From contig JBAYVD010000009.1 in NCBI GenBank assembly GCA_041674745.1, forward strand, positions 62,001-126,000: a stretch of 64,000 bases of DNA. Reading direction: 5' to 3'. The first letter of the stretch is position 1, and each line of letters starts with the position of its first letter. The notes beneath the pieces were generated by a model. That model was not told the DNA's origin. It saw nothing but the letters and a program-made list of their open reading frames with translations, and made no database searches. This DNA comes from UBA2040 sp041674745. GTDB taxonomy: Bacteria; Bacteroidota; Bacteroidia; Flavobacteriales_D; Crocinitomicaceae. Below, in pieces: positions 60,528 through 64,000 of the stretch. Made by a program: the position numbers and the translations under genes.

Positions 60528-61605
60528 ACATCGTTTCCCCCTTCAATTTCTCCGCATTCTCGGCCATTTTCAAAGAATCCACCATTTCTTGCATATCGCC
60601 ATTCATGAAAGCGGAAAGATTGTACATTGTTTTTCCAATGCGGTGATCTGTGATTCGTCCTTGCGGGTAATTGTACGTTCTGATTTTTGCTGATCGGTCA
60701 CCTGTGGAAACCAAGGTTTTTCTGTGTGCCGAACGTTCTTCGTGCAAACGATCCAATTCTCGTTGATACAAACGTGAACGCAACACCGAGATTGCTTTTT
60801 CTAAGTTTTTGTGTTGGGAGCGACCATCCTGACATTCGACCACCAAACCGGTTGGTAGGTGTGTCAATCGAATCGCCGATTCTGTTTTGTTGACGTGTTG
60901 ACCACCCGCACCAGATGCACGGAAAGTATCTCGTTTTACATCCGTCATGTTCAGTTCAAAATCTACTTCTTCTGCTTCGGGAAGAACGGCAACGGTAATT
61001 GCTGAAGTGTGAACGCGTCCTTGTGATTCTGTTTCCGGTACACGCTGAACGCGGTGCACGCCTGATTCAAATTTCATGTTCCCGTAAATCGCTTCGCCTG
61101 TAATTTCCAATGAAATCTCCTTGAAGCCTTTTGTGGTGCCTTCAGAAGAATTCACAATTTCGTACTGCCAACCTTTTTCCTTGAAAAACATCGTGTACAT
61201 TCGGAAGATATCTTCTACGAAAATACAAGCTTCGTCGCCGCCGGTTCCAGCGCGAAGCTCCAGAATGGCATTTTTGTTGTCTTCAGGATCTTTCGGAATC
61301 AACATGTATTTGATTTCTTCTTCCAATTCCGGACGAATGGTTTCCAAATCATCAATTTCTGCCTTGGCCATTTCCCGCATTTCTGGATCGGTTTCCTCCG
61401 CTAAAAGTGCTTTGGAAGATTCTAAATTGCCTAAAATGTCTTTGTATTTTTTATACACGACGTCCATGTCTTCCAGCTCTTTGTATTCTTGGCTCAATTT
61501 GACGTAGCGTGCCATATCCGAAATGATATCAGGATCCACGATTAGTTTCCCCACTTCAATAAATCGGTAATGTATGGCTTCGAGTTTTTTAAGTAAATCG
61601 TTCAT
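60526..61605 (-). CDS. prfA: Peptide chain release factor 1
   Basis: A 359-aa class I release factor for UAA and UAG. The catalytic GGQ is at residues 234-236 (SGAGGQHVNKTES) and the stop-codon-reading PxT motif is PET at 190-192 (RVPETESQGR), where many RF1 proteins have PAT or PVT. RTYNYPQGRITDHRIG is the C-terminal block. RF2's SPF motif is absent, so RF1 is sure. The stop codon overlaps the end of repeat copy B. Confidence 0.97.
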   Translation of the reverse strand: MNDLLKKLEAIHYRFIEVGKLIVDPDIISDMARYVKLSQEYKELEDMDVVYKKYKDILGNLESSKALLAEETDPEMREMAKAEIDDLETIRPELEEEIKYMLIPKDPEDNKNAILELRAGTGGDEACIFVEDIFRMYTMFFKEKGWQYEIVNSSEGTTKGFKEISLEITGEAIYGNMKFESGVHRVQRVPETESQGRVHTSAITVAVLPEAEEVDFELNMTDVKRDTFRASGAGGQHVNKTESAIRLTHLPTGLVVECQDGRSQHKNLEKAISVLRSRLYQRELDRLHEERSAHRKTLVSTGDRSAKIRTYNYPQGRITDHRIGKTMYNLSAFMNGDMQEMVDSLKMAENAEKLKGETM

Positions 61606-61708
61606 GATTTGGAATATGGATTTTGGAGAATGGATCGTCTTAATAAATTAAGACTGATGGAATAGTAAGTATGGTATTGTCCATGCTCAATATTCCATGT
61701 TCCATGCT

Positions 61709-62875
61709 CTAATAAGTAAATTTCCCGTATGGTGAAGTAATCGTTAATTTGTTGCCTTCATTTTTTTCTACTCGACCTACGATTTGAGCGTCAATGTTGA
61801 AGGATTTTGAAATAGCGATAATGGAATCAGCGATATCTTTTGGCACATAAATTTCCATTCGGTGCCCCATGTTGAAGACTTTGTACATTTCCTTCCAATC
61901 CGTTTTCGATTCTTCTTGAATCAATTTGAAAAGTGGAGGAATTGGGAATAGATTGTCTTTGATCACATGTACATCTTTCACAAAATGCAAAACTTTCGTT
62001 TGCGCTCCACCCGAACAATGCACCATTCCATGAATTTCATTTCGGTGCGCATCCAATATTTTTTTAATTACTGGTGCGTAGGTTCTCGTCGGAGAAAGCA
62101 CCAATTTACCTGCGTTGATGGGACTTCCTTCAACAGTGTCTGTCAATTCTTTGCTGCCGGAATAGACTAAATCTTCCGGTACACTTGGGTCGAAACTTTC
62201 AGGAAAATCTTTTGCCAAGGTTTTTGAAAACACATCGTGACGTGCTGAAGTCAAACCATTGCTTCCCATCCCGCCGTTGTACTCTTTTTCGTAGGTTGCT
62301 TGACCGAAAGAAGCCAACCCAACAATGACGTCGCCGTCTTGAATGTTGTGATTGGAAATGACATCCGAACGTTTCATGCGACAAACTACTGTAGAATCTA
62401 CAATAATCGTTCTCACCAAATCGCCAACATCTGCTGTTTCACCACCTGTAGATTGAATGCCAATTCCTTGTGAACGCAAATCGGCCAACAATTCTTCCGT
62501 TCCGTTGATGATTTCAGAAATGACTTCACCTGTGATGAGGTTTTTGTTTCGTCCAATGGTCGAAGAAAGTAAAATATTATCGGTGGCACCTACGCACAAA
62601 AGGTCGTCGATGTTCATGATTAATGCGTCTTGAGCAATTCCTTTCCAAACAGAAACATCCCCCGTTTTTTTCCAATACATGTAAGCCAAAGCAGATTTTG
62701 TTCCAGCTCCGTCAGCATGCATGACCACGCAATAGTCTTCGTCTCCGGTTAGGGTATCAGGAACAATTTTGCAGAAAGCTTGGGGGAATAAACCTTTATC
62801 AACGTTTTTAATAGCGTTGTGAACTTCTTCTTTTCCGGCTGAAACTCCTCTGAGTTGGTATCGCGTATCCGACAT
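61709..62875 (-). CDS. purM: Phosphoribosylformylglycinamidine cyclo-ligase
   Basis: A 388-aa enzyme that closes FGAM to AIR in purine synthesis. Seen are HADGAGTKSALAYMYW, the DALIMNIDDLLCVGA block, GGETADVGDLV (ATP-site region) and a long C-terminal domain with HCSGGAQTKVLHF. This is the long Bacteroidota-type PurM, somewhat divergent from the E. coli form. The ATG at 62875 (MSDTRYQLRGVSAG) is chosen; extending upstream adds a non-conserved stretch that crosses the -7 element. Confidence 0.9.
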   Translation of the reverse strand: MSDTRYQLRGVSAGKEEVHNAIKNVDKGLFPQAFCKIVPDTLTGDEDYCVVMHADGAGTKSALAYMYWKKTGDVSVWKGIAQDALIMNIDDLLCVGATDNILLSSTIGRNKNLITGEVISEIINGTEELLADLRSQGIGIQSTGGETADVGDLVRTIIVDSTVVCRMKRSDVISNHNIQDGDVIVGLASFGQATYEKEYNGGMGSNGLTSARHDVFSKTLAKDFPESFDPSVPEDLVYSGSKELTDTVEGSPINAGKLVLSPTRTYAPVIKKILDAHRNEIHGMVHCSGGAQTKVLHFVKDVHVIKDNLFPIPPLFKLIQEESKTDWKEMYKVFNMGHRMEIYVPKDIADSIIAISKSFNIDAQIVGRVEKNEGNKLTITSPYGKFTY

Positions 62876-62897
62876 GTATTGTGCTTTTTTTGAGGGG

Positions 62898-62905
62898 CAA
62901 AGATA
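62898..62905 (-). promoter_or_regulatory. Candidate -7 element for purM
   Basis: TATCTTTG on the minus strand matches TAnnTTTG, 22 nt before the chosen purM ATG; no clear -33 TTG. Its position supports the shorter PurM start. Confidence 0.45.
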
Positions 62906-63039
62906 GGGAAAATTCGGTAAATAGTTTTTGTTTCTATCGCCTTGTTTGGAGGTGTATGTCAAAGACAAGAATCATTTGTAATTAAACTTTTGGTCTATGA
63001 ATTTGTTAAGTAACTATTCCACATTAAAATCCGAAAAAC

Positions 63040-63216
63040 ATGTTTTCCATTTTTAAAACCAAATTACCCATCGAAAAGTTAACGATGGAATACCAAAAAT
63101 TGATGGCAGAAGCGCATAAATTGTCCACTGTGAGTAGAAGCGCCAGTGATGCAAAAGTGAAAGAAGCGAACGATGTGCAAGCAAAGATTGACGAATTGTT
63201 GAAAATGAAAAAATGA
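63040..63216 (+). CDS. Lacal_2735 family small protein
   Basis: A 58-aa protein read directly from the sequence: MFSIFKTKLPIEKLTMEYQ at the start, then a Lys-rich helical stretch with HKLSTVSRSASDAK and an ending in DELLKMKK. This pattern fits the Lacal_2735 family of short flavobacterial proteins, whose role is unknown. Its stop overlaps the ATG of the next gene as ATGA, so the two are translated together. Confidence 0.8.
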   Translation: MFSIFKTKLPIEKLTMEYQKLMAEAHKLSTVSRSASDAKVKEANDVQAKIDELLKMKK

Positions 63217-63500
63217 GTACAGAAGCTATTTTTTCATCATCGGAATTGGACCGAATCATCGAAATGGCATGGGAGGACCGAACGCCTTTTGAAGCCATCG
63301 AATATCAATTTGGAATTCCGGAAAAGGAGGTAATTGTATTGATGCGGAAAACCTTAAAACGCAGTAGTTTCAATCTTTGGCGAAAAAGAGTCAATTCAGG
63401 AGTTAGTCAGAAACACCTTGAAAAGCGAAATCCGGAAATCAATCGATTCAAATGCACGCGGCAACGAGCCATTGCTAGCAATAAAATTTCCAAACGATAA
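63213..63500 (+). CDS. DUF2805 / TIGR03643 family protein
   Basis: A 95-aa cytosolic protein. The family signature is IIEMAWEDRTPFEAIEYQFG followed by EKEVIVLMRKTLKRSSFNLWRKRV; the tail is basic. The first part resembles a helix-turn-helix, so DNA or RNA binding is possible, but no function is established. It overlaps the Lacal_2735-type gene by 4 bp and is convergent with the truncated gene at the window end, 7 bp away. Confidence 0.88.
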   Translation: MSTEAIFSSSELDRIIEMAWEDRTPFEAIEYQFGIPEKEVIVLMRKTLKRSSFNLWRKRVNSGVSQKHLEKRNPEINRFKCTRQRAIASNKISKR

Positions 63501-63507
63501 TCGAATA

Positions 63508-64000
63508 TTAAAAGGTGCCGCGTTCGGATCGGTAAGTCGTTTTGCCTAATTGCAACTGTATACCAACTTGCAGCAGGTTGTAGGCATTCCGGGGTGATTC
63601 TTCCATGAAGTTGAGTCCTCTACCGTACTGAACGAAAAGTCGGTGGAATACGGAACCAGAATTTTTTGAAAACGTAAAACCTACGTGTACATTCGGTTCC
63701 AGATAATTCGGCGAATGTTTTCCGATGCTTCCTTTGTATTCCGTGCCAATGTAGAATCGTGCATACCAAAATCGGTTTGTCGTAAAAGATTGCTTCCAGC
63801 GGTTGCCACTAAAAAGGGAATTGAACGGTAAAGTAATCAAGTTGTACCGTGCGCGAATAGCTCCGTAAATAGCCGCTTTGGCGTGAAGGCCAACTAAAAA
63901 TTCAAGATCCAGGATTTTTGTTCCCGTGAAAAGACCAATGGCACCATACGAAAACTGGTTGCCGTTTTGCGTGTGAAGGCCCAATTCAGCAAAATTGTAT
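63508..64000 (-). CDS. Outer-membrane beta-barrel-like protein, 5'-truncated by window edge
   Basis: The frame is open through the window end, so the start lies beyond 64000; about 163 residues of the C-terminal part are visible. It alternates aromatic and small residues as in porin-like barrels (FWYARFYIGTEYKG, NVHVGFTFSKNSGSVFHRLFVQYGRG, LLQVGIQLQLGKT). I cannot assign a family from this part. Confidence 0.7.
   Translation of the reverse strand, partial: YNFAELGLHTQNGNQFSYGAIGLFTGTKILDLEFLVGLHAKAAIYGAIRARYNLITLPFNSLFSGNRWKQSFTTNRFWYARFYIGTEYKGSIGKHSPNYLEPNVHVGFTFSKNSGSVFHRLFVQYGRGLNFMEESPRNAYNLLQVGIQLQLGKTTYRSERGTF

Overview
The window is about 40% GC chromosomal DNA from a Bacteroidota bacterium, most likely Flavobacteriales and perhaps near Fluviicola/Crocinitomicaceae (family placement is inference). 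Supporting signs are a type IX secretion (T9SS) type B cargo followed by PorP/SprF-like and OmpA-like genes, DUF4270 and Lacal_2735-type proteins, flavobacterial carotenoid genes, an RprX/RprY-like two-component pair, and TAnnTTTG -7 promoter elements. I see no rRNA, tRNA, CRISPR array, insertion sequence or phage gene.

Layout. 1-18 kb: the 3' part (4,920 codons) of a giant calcium-binding, Ig/cadherin-like adhesin ending in a T9SS type B sorting domain, then its PorP/SprF-like and OmpA-like partner genes, closed by a terminator at 18.02 kb. 18-21 kb: methionine salvage genes mtnB-mtnD-mtnC-mtnA. 21-24 kb: a solitary small lipoprotein, then a leftward unit panC-panD-flippase-rfaE2. 24.3-28.4 kb: a rightward unit with a free-standing glycogen-synthase N-terminal domain, a DUF4270 lipoprotein and glmS. 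28.6-36 kb: a CAP-domain protein, a small PH-like membrane protein, an MBOAT/SGNH O-acyltransferase pair of raised GC, a MOCOS-like PLP enzyme, a GNAT and small lipoproteins. 36.2-41.3 kb: a CsgG-like/beta-barrel protein, paired palindromes, and a tightly coupled unit DUF898 - M48 protease - pentapeptide protein - HTH regulator. 41.4-44.6 kb: an alkyltransferase-like DNA repair protein and a carotenoid block (SDR, CruF-like, CrtZ, CrtYcd-like). 44.6-51.2 kb: a leftward unit of MMPL transporter, RfbA, polyprenyl synthase and a DUF5060 glycosidase-like protein. 51.3-59.6 kb: an S9 peptidase, a small membrane protein, a response regulator with its kinase and, divergently, a 1,148-aa SprA-like outer-membrane protein. 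59.6-60.5 kb: an orphan S23-type four-helix-bundle gene between two direct copies of a ~240-bp structured repeat. 60.5-64 kb: prfA, purM, two small conserved genes and a truncated outer-membrane protein gene.

Together these genes cover surface adhesion and secretion, envelope precursor supply (glmS, rfbA, rfaE2, MBOAT), membrane pigments (the polyprenyl synthase could supply the carotenoid enzymes), cofactor and methionine metabolism, and translation termination. The most unusual item is the 933-bp composite element at 59595-60527: two self-complementary direct repeats flank a bS23/IVS-like gene, and the whole fills the gap between two convergent stop codons almost exactly.
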